Positions 44,089-52,516 of a DNA stretch of 64,000 nucleotides are shown one piece after another; position 1 is the stretch's first letter; each line of letters begins with the position of its first letter. Under the pieces are notes generated by a model. The model did no database searches. It was not told the origin of the DNA and was given only the letters and a program-made list of their open reading frames with translations. Both the position numbers and the translations under genes were made by a program. This DNA comes from Pseudomonas grandcourensis (GTDB lineage: Bacteria > Pseudomonadota > Gammaproteobacteria > Pseudomonadales > Pseudomonadaceae), in NCBI RefSeq assembly GCF_039909015.1, contig NZ_CP150919.1:5308501-5372500 (forward strand), given 5' to 3'.

Positions 44089-44774
44089 AGATCAGCCGCC
44101 CTTACGCCTACCGAGTAGCGCTTCTCAAGGTGACGCAATGCCAGCAACGACACACTGGTGATCACCAGGTACATCGCGGCCACTGCGAGGAAGAAGGTGA
44201 AAGGCTCGCGGGTGGCATCGGCCGCCTGCTTGGCCTTGAACATCATGTCTTGCAGACCCACCACCGAAATCAGCGCGGTCGCCTTGGTCAATACCAGCCA
44301 GTTGTTGGTGAAACCCGGAATCGCCAGGCGAATCATCTGTGGCACCAACACCCGGAAGAACACCTGAAAACTGCTCATGCCGTAAGCCATGCCGGCTTCG
44401 GCCTGACCTTTGGGGATCGCCATGAAGGCGCCACGGAAGGTTTCCGACAGGTACGCACCGAAGATGAAGCCCAAGGTGCCGATACCGGCGGCCAACGGGT
44501 TCAGGTCGATGTACTCGTCAAAGCCGAGCAGCGGTGCGACGCGGTTGAGCAGGTCCTGTCCGCCGTAGAAAATCAGCAGGATCAGCACCAGGTCGGGAAT
44601 ACCGCGGATCACCGTGGAATACAGGTCGCCCAGCCAGGCCAGCCAGCGCACCGGCGACAGACGCAGTGCCACGCCGATCAGGCCCAGAACGATGGCCATG
44701 GCCATGGACGACAAGGCGAGCTGAAGCGTCAGCCAAGCGCCATCGAGGATGACAGCCCCGTAGCCTTTCAACAT
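44085..44774 (-). CDS. aotQ: Arginine/ornithine ABC transporter permease AotQ
   Basis: Second permease, HisQ type, 229 residues with the EAA loop (GQAEAGMAYGMSSFQVFFRVLVPQMIRLAIPG). It pairs with AotM in the membrane. It lies 91 bases after aotJ and overlaps aotM. Confidence 0.94.
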   Translation of the reverse strand: MLKGYGAVILDGAWLTLQLALSSMAMAIVLGLIGVALRLSPVRWLAWLGDLYSTVIRGIPDLVLILLIFYGGQDLLNRVAPLLGFDEYIDLNPLAAGIGTLGFIFGAYLSETFRGAFMAIPKGQAEAGMAYGMSSFQVFFRVLVPQMIRLAIPGFTNNWLVLTKATALISVVGLQDMMFKAKQAADATREPFTFFLAVAAMYLVITSVSLLALRHLEKRYSVGVRAADL

Positions 44775-44865
44775 GATTCAGGTCCTCGAAAGTTGGGATG
44801 AAAAAATGGCGCAAACCTCAGAGATCCTGTTGCTTGCGCCATTTCGGACTTGTCGCTGGGACGTA

Positions 44866-45642
44866 TTACTTGCCGTAGATATCGAAGGCGAAGTACTTGT
44901 CCTGGATTTGCTTGTACTTGCCGTTCGCACGAATGGCCGCGATAGCGTTGTTGAGCTTGTCCAGATCTTCCTTGTCGCCTTTGCGCACCGCGATGCCTAC
45001 GCCGTCGCCGAAGTATTTGACGTCGGTGAACGCAGGGCCGACGAAGGCGAAACCTTTACCGGCGTCGGTTTTCAGGAAACCGTCATCCAGAAGCGTAGCG
45101 TCTGCCACGGTGCCGTCGAGGCGGCCGGCGGCCACGTCGAGGTAAATTTCGTTCTGCGAACCGTAAGGCTTGATCTCGGCACCCAGCGGGGCCAGGACTT
45201 CGCGGGCGAAACGCTCGTGGATCGAACCACGCTGCACGCCAATGTTCTTGCCCTTGAGCTCGGTCAGGCCTTCACTGACCTGAGTGCCTTCCTTCATCAC
45301 CAGGCGAGCCGGGGTGTTGTAGTACTTGTTGGTGAAGTCCACGGACTTCTTGCGATCTTCAGTGATCGACATGGACGACAGGATCGCGTCGATCTTGCGC
45401 ACTTTAAGCGCAGGGATCAGGCCGTCGAACTCTTGCTCGACCCAAACGCACTTGACCTTCATCTCTTCGCACAGAGCGTTGCCGATGTCGTAGTCGAAAC
45501 CAACGATGCTGCCGTCCGGCGCTTTGGACGCGAACGGAGGGTAAGCCGCCTCGATACCGATTTTCAGAGGTTTTTCATCGGCGAAGGTTGGCAGGGACAG
45601 CACGGACAGTGCCAGGGCGCCAAGCAGCACGAGTTTCTTCAT
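44866..45642 (-). CDS. aotJ: Arginine/ornithine-binding periplasmic protein AotJ
   Basis: Solute-binding protein, 258 residues with a signal peptide ([21 protein letters not shown]) and the family 3 pattern ([50 protein letters not shown]). The ATG at 45642 follows GGAGT; an earlier frame lacks a signal peptide. It is the first gene of aotJ-aotQ-aotM-aotP-argR. Confidence 0.95.
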   Translation of the reverse strand: MKKLVLLGALALSVLSLPTFADEKPLKIGIEAAYPPFASKAPDGSIVGFDYDIGNALCEEMKVKCVWVEQEFDGLIPALKVRKIDAILSSMSITEDRKKSVDFTNKYYNTPARLVMKEGTQVSEGLTELKGKNIGVQRGSIHERFAREVLAPLGAEIKPYGSQNEIYLDVAAGRLDGTVADATLLDDGFLKTDAGKGFAFVGPAFTDVKYFGDGVGIAVRKGDKEDLDKLNNAIAAIRANGKYKQIQDKYFAFDIYGK

Positions 45643-46159
45643 CTTGGGACTCCATCGGTAAAGGGCAAAAACGGCAGAGTGAGCAACAGCCCAATATGCG
45701 AGTGAGTGGAACCGGAAAGCAGTGCTGCGTCCTACATTGCGCGTGCGAAATTTCAACACGAGCAACGACGAGCGAGTGATCGGCATTCTAACGACAGGCC
45801 CGAGGCCGATATTTCTTCAATGCGACAACTAATTACAGAAGCACTGAGAAAGCCGTTTTAGCGCGTTGACAGCCCTGCAAAATCATGCAAGAGCAAAAGA
45901 CATTGAACCGATCTATGTTGCAAATTGCGGGCCTATTATTGGCAAACCCTTCTAATCCGGCAAGCGCAGTGTAGTGGCTTATTTTTTTGAGGCGCATTTC
46001 AGGCCCGGATTTGGCCTCCGGCGTTTCCCAATGCCCCGTATTGGCGCGATGCGGTTACACATTCAGTAACCTGAAAGAATGCGGGTAACAGTAGGAATCG
46101 TCCTACGGCTGAAGCCGATATTTATTGGCTGTTGTTTATTGGGTGTCTGACAGATCGCC
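45643..46159. other. aotJ promoter region
   Basis: About 500 gene-free bases with an A/T-rich stretch. It should contain the aot promoter; one ArgR-type half site is listed separately. No credible gene was found. Confidence 0.5.
45812..45827 (-). promoter_or_regulatory. ArgR half site upstream of aotJ
   Basis: Minus-strand TGTCGC-N8-AA (TGTCGCATTGAAGAAA), 170-185 bases before the aotJ start. A weaker match, TGTCAA-N8-AA, lies 44 bases further upstream, about two of the usual 21-22-base spacings. Confidence 0.5.
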
Positions 46160-46250
46160 TTCGCGGGCAAGCCCGCTCCCACAGGGATTTGCGGTGTGCA
46201 CGCGATCTGAACCACACCACGAAACCTGTGGGAGCGGGCTTGCCCGCGAA
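46160..46250. repeat. Paired REP hairpin
   Basis: Inverted arms of 26 bases (46160-46185, 46225-46250), core GCGGGCAAGCCCGCTCCC, downstream of acsA; the same type as at 31030. Confidence 0.9.
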
Positions 46251-46285
46251 GAGGCCAGCCCAGCCAACACAAAAACCCCAGACAC

Positions 46286-46323
46286 AAAAAAGCCCCGCCA
46301 GGCGCAACACCTGACAGGGCTTT
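46286..46323 (-). terminator. Terminator of acsA
   Basis: Imperfect stem from AGCCCTGTCAGG to CCTGGCGGGGCT on the minus strand, followed by a run of U residues, just after the acsA stop. Confidence 0.85.
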
Positions 46324-46343
46324 CAGTGACTCAGAACCAGCGC

Positions 46344-48299
46344 TTACGCGACATTCATCGTCTTGTGCGTATCAATCAGGTGCTGCACCACACTCGGATC
46401 AGCCAAGGTGGAGATATCACCCAACCCATCGTACTCAGCCGTCGCAATCTTGCGCAGAATCCGCCGCATGATCTTGCCCGAGCGAGTCTTCGGCAGCCCC
46501 GGTGCCCACTGGATCACATCCGGCGAAGCAATCGGGCCGATCTCCTTGCGCACCCAGTTTTTCAGTTCCAGGCGCAGTTGCTCGTTCGGCTCTTCACCGT
46601 TCTTAAGGGTGACATAGACATAAATGCCCTGCCCCTTGATGTCGTGCGGCACACCGACCACAGCGGCTTCGGCGACTTTCGGGTGAGCGACCATCGCGCT
46701 TTCGATCTCGGCGGTACCCATGCGGTGGCCGGACACGTTGAGCACGTCGTCCACGCGACCGGTGATCCAGTAGTAACCATCGGCATCGCGACGGGCGCCG
46801 TCACCAGTGAAGTACATGCCACGGAAGGTCTTGAAGTAAGTGTCGACGAAGCGGTCATGGTCGCCAAACAGCGTACGCGCCTGGCCTGGCCACGAATCGA
46901 GAATCACCAGGTTGCCCTCGGCCTCGCCTTCGACGATGTTGCCCAGGTTGTCCACCAGTGCCGGCACCACGCCGAAGAACGGACGCGCCGCAGAGCCTGG
47001 CTTGAGCGCATGAGCGCCGGGTAGCGGGCTCATCATGTTGCCGCCGGTTTCGGTCTGCCACCAGGTGTCGACGATCGGGCAACGGGACTTGCCGACATTC
47101 TTGTAGTACCAGTCCCAGGCTTCCGGGTTGATCGGCTCGCCCACCGAACCCAACAGGCGCAGGCTGCTGCCGTCAGCCCCTTCAACAGCGGCGGTGCCCG
47201 AAGCCATCATGGCGCGGATTGCGGTCGGCGCGGTGTAGAGGATGTTGACCTTGTGCTTGTCGACGATCTTCGCTACCCGGGTGATGTCCGGGTAGTTCGG
47301 CACGCCTTCGAACAACAGCGTGGTCGCGCCGTTGGCCAGCGGGCCGTAGACGATGTAACTGTGGCCGGTGACCCAGCCGACGTCGGCGGTGCACCAGAAG
47401 ATTTCACCCGGGCGGTAGTCGAACACGCGCTCGTGGGTCATGGCTGCATACAGCAGGTAGCCGCCAGTGGTGTGCTGCACGCCCTTGGGCTTGCCGGTGG
47501 AGCCCGAGGTATAAAGGATGAACAGCGCTTCTTCGGCGCCCATCTCTTTCGGCGCGCAAACGGTGCCGGCCACCTTCATCAGGTCCTCGAACCAGATGTC
47601 GCGATGCTGGTTCCACTTGATGTCGCCACCGGTGCGCTTGCACACGATGACTTTCTGGATGCTGCTGGTTTCCGGGTTGGTCAGCGCGTCGTCGACGTTG
47701 GCCTTGAGCGGGATCCTCTTGCCGGCACGAATACCTTCGTCAGCGGTGATCACCACTTTGGATTTGCAGTCGATGATGCGACCGGCCAGGGCTTCCGGCG
47801 AGAACCCGCCGAACACCACCGAGTGAATCGCGCCGATCCGGGTACAGGCCAGCATGGCGACCACGGCTTCGGGGATCATCGGCATATAGATAGTCACCAC
47901 GTCGCCGCGGTGCACGTCCTGGCCACGCAGGGCGTTGGCGAACTTGCACACTTGCTCGTGCAATTCGCGGTAGGTGATGTTGCGGCTTTCGGCAGGGTCA
48001 TCGCCCTCCCAGATGATCGCGACCTGATCACCGCGCTCGGCCAGATGGCGGTCGAGGCAGTTGTAGGAAACGTTCAGGGTGCCGTCGGCGAACCATTTGA
48101 TGTCGACATGGTGATCGTCGAAGGAAGTCTGCTTCACCGTGGTGAAAGGCTTGATCCAGTCGAGGCGCTTGGCTTGCTCGCGCCAGAAGCCGTCGGGGTT
48201 GACGACCGACTGCTGGTACATCGCCTTGTAGGTCGCCTCGTCGGTCAGCGTGTTAGCCAGAACCTCGGGACGAACGGGATACAGGGAAGCCGCACTCAT
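46344..48299 (-). CDS. acsA: Acetyl-CoA synthetase
   Basis: Activates acetate to acetyl-CoA through acetyl-AMP. The 651-residue protein has the adenylation motifs ([64 protein letters not shown]) and the acetylation-site region near the C-terminus ([17 protein letters not shown]). It lies upstream of aotJ as in P. aeruginosa. Confidence 0.97.
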   Translation of the reverse strand: MSAASLYPVRPEVLANTLTDEATYKAMYQQSVVNPDGFWREQAKRLDWIKPFTTVKQTSFDDHHVDIKWFADGTLNVSYNCLDRHLAERGDQVAIIWEGDDPAESRNITYRELHEQVCKFANALRGQDVHRGDVVTIYMPMIPEAVVAMLACTRIGAIHSVVFGGFSPEALAGRIIDCKSKVVITADEGIRAGKRIPLKANVDDALTNPETSSIQKVIVCKRTGGDIKWNQHRDIWFEDLMKVAGTVCAPKEMGAEEALFILYTSGSTGKPKGVQHTTGGYLLYAAMTHERVFDYRPGEIFWCTADVGWVTGHSYIVYGPLANGATTLLFEGVPNYPDITRVAKIVDKHKVNILYTAPTAIRAMMASGTAAVEGADGSSLRLLGSVGEPINPEAWDWYYKNVGKSRCPIVDTWWQTETGGNMMSPLPGAHALKPGSAARPFFGVVPALVDNLGNIVEGEAEGNLVILDSWPGQARTLFGDHDRFVDTYFKTFRGMYFTGDGARRDADGYYWITGRVDDVLNVSGHRMGTAEIESAMVAHPKVAEAAVVGVPHDIKGQGIYVYVTLKNGEEPNEQLRLELKNWVRKEIGPIASPDVIQWAPGLPKTRSGKIMRRILRKIATAEYDGLGDISTLADPSVVQHLIDTHKTMNVA

Positions 48300-48440
48300 C
48301 TTTCTTACCTCGGTGGAATAGTTGTTTTTGTATGACCACGTTTTAGCGGGGCCGGGCCTATAGAACCATTCGACGATGGTAGTAACAAGCCCCTACAAAA
48401 TGTCGTGAAAAACCTTCAAACCCACTACCGCCGCGGTACC

Positions 48441-48466
48441 TGTGGGAGCGAGCCTGCTCGCGAAGG
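48441..48466. repeat. Single REP unit
   Basis: One unpaired REP unit with core GGGAGCGAGCCTGCTCGCGA. Unlike the others in the window it has no inverted partner nearby. Confidence 0.75.
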
Positions 48467-48670
48467 GGCACTAAAGAACACCCATTTCAAGGCTGAGACC
48501 CGCACAGACCGGGGATTGTTACAGGATCTGTCAAAAGTGTTTATCAAATCCACGGCTATATGGACGAGGCGCCCACGCCTAAAATCAGCCACGCCAACAA
48601 GGCAACCTGATTAACCCAGTTGCAGCCCCCACGAAGGCAGTTAATCAAACACCCTGGTACTGAAGCTCCA

Positions 48671-48695
48671 CACGCAATCCCAAAAGGATTGCGTG
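48671..48695 (+). promoter_or_regulatory. Hairpin upstream of the DUF2790 gene
   Basis: Perfect ten-base inverted repeat CACGCAATCC / GGATTGCGTG with a five-base loop, 33 bases before the ATG. It could be an operator, a leader structure or an attenuator. Confidence 0.5.
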
Positions 48696-48727
48696 CCCCC
48701 TTTCGACCTCTAAAAGGTAAATATTAA

Positions 48728-48991
48728 ATGAAAGCTTTATTGGTTCTGGCCCTCAGCAGCGTGTGCGTAACCGCCATGGCCGGCGAGGTCCCGACTGATG
48801 TCGCCCAGCAACAACCACCCATCGAGGAATACACTTACTCGATGAATCTGGACATCGCCAAAGTGATCTCCATGAGCGAAGCACCGAACGTGTGTGAAGT
48901 TGTACCGATGAAAATGGAATACGAAGACTCCAACGGCCAACGGCATATCCTGCGTTACAGCGCGATGGGCAACGGCTGCTCCAACGGCTGA
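48728..48991 (+). CDS. DUF2790-type small periplasmic protein
   Basis: 87-residue protein with a signal peptide (MKALLVLALSSVCVTAMA) and the short DUF2790 pattern (YSMNLDIAKVISM...CEVVPMKMEYEDSNGQRHILRYSAMGNGC). Several paralogues occur in pseudomonads; some are linked to metal-responsive regulation, but no function is proven for this one. Ribosome binding site AAAGG lies seven or so bases upstream. Confidence 0.8.
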   Translation: MKALLVLALSSVCVTAMAGEVPTDVAQQQPPIEEYTYSMNLDIAKVISMSEAPNVCEVVPMKMEYEDSNGQRHILRYSAMGNGCSNG

Positions 48992-49180
48992 TCTCCTGCT
49001 TCACCCCTCCCCCAAAAGGTTCGACCCACCCGCCGCGATCAGGCAGATGAAGCGCCGAACCTTAAAGATCTATTAATTCGATTGCTTTAAGCATTTATTT
49101 GCGCTTTTTAATCGAAATGGCAGGCGTAGAATCAACTGCAACCCAAGACAAACAACACCTGCGAAACTGGAGTAACGACC

Positions 49181-49456
49181 ATGAAAACCCAACTGATCCT
49201 CGCCCTGACCCTCTCCGTCCTGGCTGCCAACACCTTCGCTGCCGATGGTTACGACCGCACCGGCTCGGCTGCTTACACCACTGAAGCCGCTGTCGTTTCC
49301 GACGGTTACGACCACACCGGTTCCGCATCCTTCGCCGCCGATGGTGCCGATCACATCGGCGCAGGCAAACTGGCCTCCGATGGCGCTGACCATACTGGTG
49401 CCGCCCGCCTCGCCGCCGATGGCGCAGATCACGTCGGCGCCGCTCACCTGAGCTGA
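49181..49456 (+). CDS. Small exported protein made of 13-residue tandem repeats
   Basis: 91-residue protein with a signal peptide (MKTQLILALTLSVLAANTFA) and a mature part consisting of one degenerate and about four regular 13-residue units of the form (A/S)DG(Y/A)DHxG(A/S)xxLA. Each unit has a DGxDH core, giving regularly spaced Asp and His that could bind metal ions, though this is only inference. GGAG lies seven bases before the ATG. Unlike most small genes here, its coding frame is internally repetitive at the DNA level. Confidence 0.8.
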   Translation: MKTQLILALTLSVLAANTFAADGYDRTGSAAYTTEAAVVSDGYDHTGSASFAADGADHIGAGKLASDGADHTGAARLAADGADHVGAAHLS

Positions 49457-49476
49457 TCCGCCAGCGTGACTTCACA

Positions 49477-49496
49477 GCCCGACTTCGGTCGGGCTT
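49477..49496 (+). terminator. Hairpin after the repeat-protein gene
   Basis: Stem AGCCCGAC / GTCGGGCT-type hairpin (49477-49496) with only a weak T-run, 20 bases after the stop. Confidence 0.6.
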
Positions 49497-49983
49497 AGTT
49501 GTGTCTGGAGCCTGAGAAAACCCCACCGAAACACAAGATGTAGTGAAAAAAGCCTTTTTTGGTTATTTCTTGAACAAAAATAATCCGGGGCAAAAAATCA
49601 GGAAAAAAAATCTTCCCCCGCCAATGCCCTCCAAAGCCCTGTAAACCCTCACTCCGACCGAAAAACGGCCCCCGTCGACCGATCCGTGAGCCATTTCGCC
49701 GCACCACAGCACGCAAAACTTCCCTATAATGCGGCCTTAAACGGGCCTGCAATATTCCCTTACAGGGACGAAAAGCCAGTCTGAAGCCCCGCACAAGCGA
49801 TCAAAGCTTGCTGCGCCCATCAGTGGCTCTCGGAACCCCGTACAAAATTCTGTTTGATGCCTGCGTATAGCTGCCGCAAAAAACGATTCCTTTAGATCCA
49901 ACGCGGCCAGTAAGGCCGTGTGAAAAACTGACCTATCCAATTTCACACGGGCACACTGGCCCTCACGCAGGAGACGACACGTC
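49497..49983. other. nrdB upstream region with long structured leader
   Basis: Nearly 490 gene-free bases. The first part is A/T-rich. TATAAT at 49725-49730 is a strong -10 candidate without a clear -35, which would give a leader of about 245 bases. I could not find convincing NrdR boxes. Confidence 0.5.
49916..49950 (+). promoter_or_regulatory. Perfect hairpin in the nrdB leader
   Basis: CCGTGTGAAA (49916-49925) and TTTCACACGG (49941-49950) form a ten-base perfect inverted repeat with a 15-base loop, ending 33 bases before the nrdB ATG. Confidence 0.55.
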
Positions 49984-51231
49984 ATGCTGAGCTGGGACGA
50001 ATTCGACAAAGAAGACACGGAAGTAGCAGTCAAGGGCACTAACGCTGGCCACGCCACCGAAGCCAACATGGACCGTCTCGACAGCGCCGGCGGTGCCGCC
50101 GCCCTGGAAGCCCGTGCCGTGACCGCCACTGACTCCGCCGCCGTTGCCCGCGCCAAAGCTGCCCTGGATTCCCTCGACGTCGCCGAAGGCCTCGCCGAAC
50201 TCGAAGGCGCCTCCGCCCGTGTCGCCGTTGACGAAAAGCGCATGATCAACTGCCGCGCCGACCTCAACCAACTCGTACCCTTCAAGTACGACTGGGCCTG
50301 GCAGAAGTACCTGGACGGCTGCGCAAACCACTGGATGCCGCAAGAAGTCAACATGACCGCCGACATCGCCCTCTGGAAAGACCCGGAAGGCCTGACCGAC
50401 GACGAGCGCCGCATCGTGATGCGCAACCTCGGCTTCTTCTCCACCGCCGACTCCCTGGTTGCCAACAACCTGGTCCTGGCCGTGTACCGCCTGATCACCA
50501 ACCCGGAATGCCGCCAGTACATCCTGCGCCAGGCCTTCGAAGAGGCGATCCACACCCACGCCTACCAGTACTGCATCGAATCGCTGGCCATGGATGAAGG
50601 CGAAATCTTCAACATGTACCACGAGATCCCGTCGGTCGCGAAAAAAGCCACCTGGGGCCTGAAATACACCCGTTCGATCTCCGATCCGAAGTTCGAAACC
50701 GGCACCGTCGAAACCGACAAAGAGTTGCTGCGCAACCTGATCGCCTACTACTGCGTTCTGGAAGGCATCTTCTTCTACTGCGGCTTCACCCAGATCCTCT
50801 CCATGGGCCGCCGCAACAAAATGACCGGCGTCGCCGAGCAGTTCCAGTACATCCTGCGCGACGAATCCATGCACCTGAACTTCGGCATCGACGTGATCAA
50901 CCAGATCAAAATCGAAAACCCGCATTTGTGGGATGCCGAGATGAAGGAAGAGGCTTCGCAGATGATTCTGCAAGGTACTCAGCTGGAGATCGAATACGCA
51001 CGTGACACCATGCCTCGTGGGGTGTTGGGTATGAATGCGGCGATGATGGAGGACTACCTGAAGTTCATCGCTAACCGTCGCCTGTCGCAGATCGGTTTGA
51101 AGGAAGAGTATCCAGGGACGACCAACCCGTTCCCTTGGATGAGCGAGATCATGGACTTGAAGAAAGAGAAGAACTTCTTTGAGACGAGAGTGATTGAGTA
51201 TCAGACTGGTGGGGCTTTGAGCTGGGATTGA
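49984..51231 (+). CDS. nrdB: Ribonucleoside-diphosphate reductase class Ia, beta subunit
   Basis: Radical-generating diiron subunit that partners with NrdA. The 415-residue protein begins [14 protein letters not shown], has an N-terminal extension of about 80 residues typical of pseudomonads, and the diiron ligands in [13 protein letters not shown] and [14 protein letters not shown], with the C-terminal tail that docks to NrdA. GGAG lies nine to ten bases upstream of the ATG. It stands alone, far from nrdA, and is followed by a terminator. Confidence 0.97.
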   Translation: MLSWDEFDKEDTEVAVKGTNAGHATEANMDRLDSAGGAAALEARAVTATDSAAVARAKAALDSLDVAEGLAELEGASARVAVDEKRMINCRADLNQLVPFKYDWAWQKYLDGCANHWMPQEVNMTADIALWKDPEGLTDDERRIVMRNLGFFSTADSLVANNLVLAVYRLITNPECRQYILRQAFEEAIHTHAYQYCIESLAMDEGEIFNMYHEIPSVAKKATWGLKYTRSISDPKFETGTVETDKELLRNLIAYYCVLEGIFFYCGFTQILSMGRRNKMTGVAEQFQYILRDESMHLNFGIDVINQIKIENPHLWDAEMKEEASQMILQGTQLEIEYARDTMPRGVLGMNAAMMEDYLKFIANRRLSQIGLKEEYPGTTNPFPWMSEIMDLKKEKNFFETRVIEYQTGGALSWD

Positions 51232-51296
51232 TTCCCTAGTCGTGAAGTCGCATCAAAACCTGAACCCATCTCATAAAAAATGAAACGGGTTCTGCG

Positions 51297-51327
51297 AAAA
51301 GGGTTGCCAGCTGGCAGCCCTTTTTTT
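51297..51327 (+). terminator. Terminator of nrdB
   Basis: Stem GGGTTGCCAG / CTGGCAGCCC (51301-51320) with one G-U pair, followed by seven T residues. Confidence 0.9.
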
Positions 51328-51511
51328 GTTTTTGCTTCGGCGAAAACGAGACTATTGCGGTCGAAGAGGTAGAAGTTTCAGAGCGCGACATTGACCGCAT
51401 CGAGAAATCCGTGCGCGCCGGGTAAGGAATCCATGAGGTATTTCCTCGACTGGCGACGGTAGGCACACGGAAGGATTGTGAAGGGGTGAACCTAGTCGTT
51501 CATTTTACTAA
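51328..51511. other. Gene-free start of the accessory region
   Basis: Contains a short open stretch (ends ...IDRIEKSVRAG, stop near 51423) that looks like the tail of a lost gene. Otherwise nothing recognisable. Confidence 0.35.
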
Positions 51512-51817
51512 GAAGGCGCTCCTGTTCGCTATATCGGTGGTGACGATCCTGCCGATGCGGCGGCGGTGCGTGAGCTAGATCTCCAGAAGAAGTTTTACTT
51601 AGGGGCGGCACAGCTCGCGGAGAAGCTCAGTCTGACGCAGCCAAAGGCCAGAGCATTACGAGTCCACTTAGGGGGCGATGAGGATGTGTCCTGCCGTCAT
51701 GTCTTTGAGTTTGACTCGACCAGACATCCCTGCTTTTCTGACAATGCGTTCAGGAGAATGCGTGAAACCCTGGATTACCTGGATATCGAGGAGATTTGGT
51801 GGGCGCGTCCGCGATAG
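51512..51817 (+). pseudogene. 3' fragment of an unknown gene
   Basis: Frame open from 51512, just after a TAA, to a stop at 51817. It encodes a coherent polypeptide (VRYIGGDDPADAAAVRELD..., FYLGAAQLAEKLSLTQPKARALR, LDYLDIEEIWWARPR) that reads like a C-terminal winged-helix-type domain. No good start codon or ribosome binding site is present apart from an internal GTG at 51566. It looks like the tail of a truncated gene. Confidence 0.45.
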
Positions 51818-51828
51818 GAGAAGCTGAC

Positions 51829-52020
51829 TCAAAGCTCGGCGGTCAGCACCTTGATACCAACCGCTTCGCAGAACCGTCCCACAGCGGTCAGCGATTTCCC
51901 TACCCACACTGACTCGCGCCGCGAGCAGATCGGCAGCCACTTGGCGCCGAGGCGCAGTTACAGGCGCCAGGTCTCGCGGTCCCGCAGCACGCGAAACTCT
52001 CGCGCCGCCCCGGTCTCGAC
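51829..52020 (-). pseudogene. Decayed gene fragment with in-frame stop
   Basis: Minus-strand frame encodes ...REFRVLRDRETWRL, an in-frame TAA (51958-51960), then LRLGAKWLPICSRRESVWVG and a sensible C-terminus ending GIKVLTAEL with TGA at 51829-51831. A further in-frame TAG lies at 52021-52023. The pieces read as one former protein, perhaps of the type carried by integrative elements, but I cannot name the family with confidence. Confidence 0.5.
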
Positions 52021-52174
52021 CTACGCGCCAAGGTCTACTGCTCAATGGATCTCTTCATTGGCAGCCCTTTCGTTCCACTACTACGCCATGCCCCCTTTCG
52101 CCGAACATGGCTATAGCAAAAAGCCATCTTAAAGGGCGCAACCAAATCTCGGATCACGATGCCGCGCCCGATTG

Positions 52175-52366
52175 TCACGCATTGGCGCTGACTAGCTCAG
52201 TCCACAATTGCCTCGGCTCGCCCACCTGTGACTCCATCTCCCGAATCGAATCAACCACCAACCCGCGTCTGATTTCCGGTAAGCGCTCCATAAACCCAAG
52301 GACAGCGCGCTCAGCCGCAAAATCAGCCGCGCCTTGCAAGCATGAATAACGATTACAGCCTCTACA
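52175..52366 (-). pseudogene. Decayed gene fragment
   Basis: Minus-strand frame of about 63 codons (QGAADFAAERAVLGFMERLPE, GEPRQLWTELVSANA) ending in TGA at 52175-52177 and bounded upstream by an in-frame TAG (52367-52369) with no start. A second frame just upstream begins RRHLYLDSSVEAVI, reminiscent of a PIN-type toxin N-terminus. Together they suggest remnants of an older integrated element. Confidence 0.45.
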
Positions 52367-52516
52367 CTACTATCAAGATACAAATGTCGACGGCGCTTCA
52401 CGAAGATGGCACAGTGACACACAGCTCAAAAACTGAGGTAGTGCCGCTATAGACGTCGCCAAGAGCCTGCGCAGCGCTGCATGATTTTGAACCATTCAGC
52501 ATAAGGATTTGCGTCA

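Larger units (their letters stand above)
48300..48727. other. Gene-free region upstream of acsA and the DUF2790 gene
   Basis: 428 bases holding divergent promoters, a single REP unit (48441-48466) and a perfect ten-base hairpin (48671-48695). No credible gene seen. Confidence 0.5.

Noticed and set aside
49497..49983. NrdR boxes upstream of nrdB
   Set aside because: No pair of sequences resembling ACACTATATATTGTGT could be found by eye.
51668..52045. A 125-codon minus-strand frame
   Set aside because: It overlaps two gene fragments in other frames that read much more like proteins.
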